Positions 63,693 to 64,000 of a stretch of DNA of 64,000 bases are shown here, piece by piece. Source of the DNA: Effrenium voratum (lineage: Eukaryota; Sar; Dinophyceae; Suessiales; Symbiodiniaceae); contig CAUJNA010000868.1 of assembly GCA_963377175.1 (NCBI GenBank), forward strand, positions 189,046-253,045. Reading direction: 5' to 3'. A program made the position numbers and the translations under genes. Each line of letters begins with the position of its first letter. The stretch's first letter is position 1. The notes beneath the pieces are model-generated. The model had not been told where the DNA came from. It ran no database searches and saw nothing but the letters and a program-made list of their open reading frames with translations.

Positions 63693-64000
63693 ATAACTAT
63701 CCACGCCAACAGCTGCCATTTGTGGTCATGTTTTCTGACCTCTTCCATATTGACTCTAGCACACCCAACACCAGGACGTGTAGCGGGTTCCTTTCGCGTT
63801 TCTCTGCTCAACTGGCTTCTGGTTATGGTTGGCAGCTGTGAACCTTACCCACAGTTTCAGACATTTTCAGGGTTTTGTGTTTTTTGGGGGGTTCCCTCTT
63901 ACCCACAGTTATGGCTGTTCGGGCTTTTGTGTTTTTTTAAGGGGTTCCCTTTTCCTTGTTTCTTTTTGGCGGTTTCATTGGCCTAAGCGCGTGAGGTGAG
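63693..64000. other. Right edge of the window, no gene recognised
   Basis: T/G-rich intron-like DNA with two TTACCCACAGTT words (63847 and 63900) and GGGGTTCCCTTTT boxes. The short frames lack coding bias. Confidence 0.5.

Overview
The window reads as nuclear DNA of a dinoflagellate, probably of the Symbiodinium/Suessiales type, and about 51-55% GC by eye. Four things point that way. Coding exons are tiny (26-75 bases) and sit in kilobase introns. Their splice junctions use GC or GA donors, with acceptors that are nearly always AG followed by G. All recognisable host exons lie on the + strand. A 16-base exact match to the 3' part of the dinoflagellate spliced leader sits in the terminal repeats of a retroelement. 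No rRNA, tRNA or CRISPR array was seen.

Host genes. Fourteen exons from about 8.96 to 42.09 kb join into one ankyrin-repeat gene that keeps an exact 33-residue register across 13 introns and ends in TAG at 42084-42086. Its start is not resolved; several GC-rich islands between 0.8 and 6.5 kb may belong to it. A protein disulfide isomerase-like gene is seen as three exons at 44.0-46.6 kb. A class I SAM-dependent methyltransferase, with a DOT1-like motif order, is seen as exons at 58.4, 61.3, 62.1 and 63.4 kb and runs off the window. A possible first exon with a signal peptide lies at 53.58 kb.

The large element. One ankyrin intron (23415-37595) holds a 12.9-kb tyrosine-recombinase retroelement (DIRS order) at 24208-37149. 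It has split direct repeats A1...B1-A2...B2. Unlike a textbook single coding block, it has two coding units, each running A - ATG - ORFs - stop - GC motif - B. Unit 1 codes for a large unrecognised zinc-ribbon protein and a tyrosine recombinase. Unit 2 codes for Gag/zinc finger, a methyltransferase-like region, and reverse transcriptase-RNase H. Both A repeats contain the spliced-leader-like 21-mer. A ~20-bp GC motif recurs 11 times, only inside this element and on one strand. The copy looks dead: it has several frameshifts, a stop, and a 1.08-kb terminal-inverted-repeat element with a 9-bp duplication in the methyltransferase region. The element itself sits in a family-D short repeat with no target-site duplication; a sibling repeat at 60.43 kb preserves the empty site.

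The rest is mainly intron and intergenic DNA packed with short (80-160 bp) non-autonomous repeats in at least a dozen families, here called A-M. They include 12 copies of an introner-like family A that starts GTCCCCCAG and ends CCTAG, hAT-like MITEs, long foldback palindromes, microsatellites and a G-rich minisatellite. Family letters are labels for this report only.
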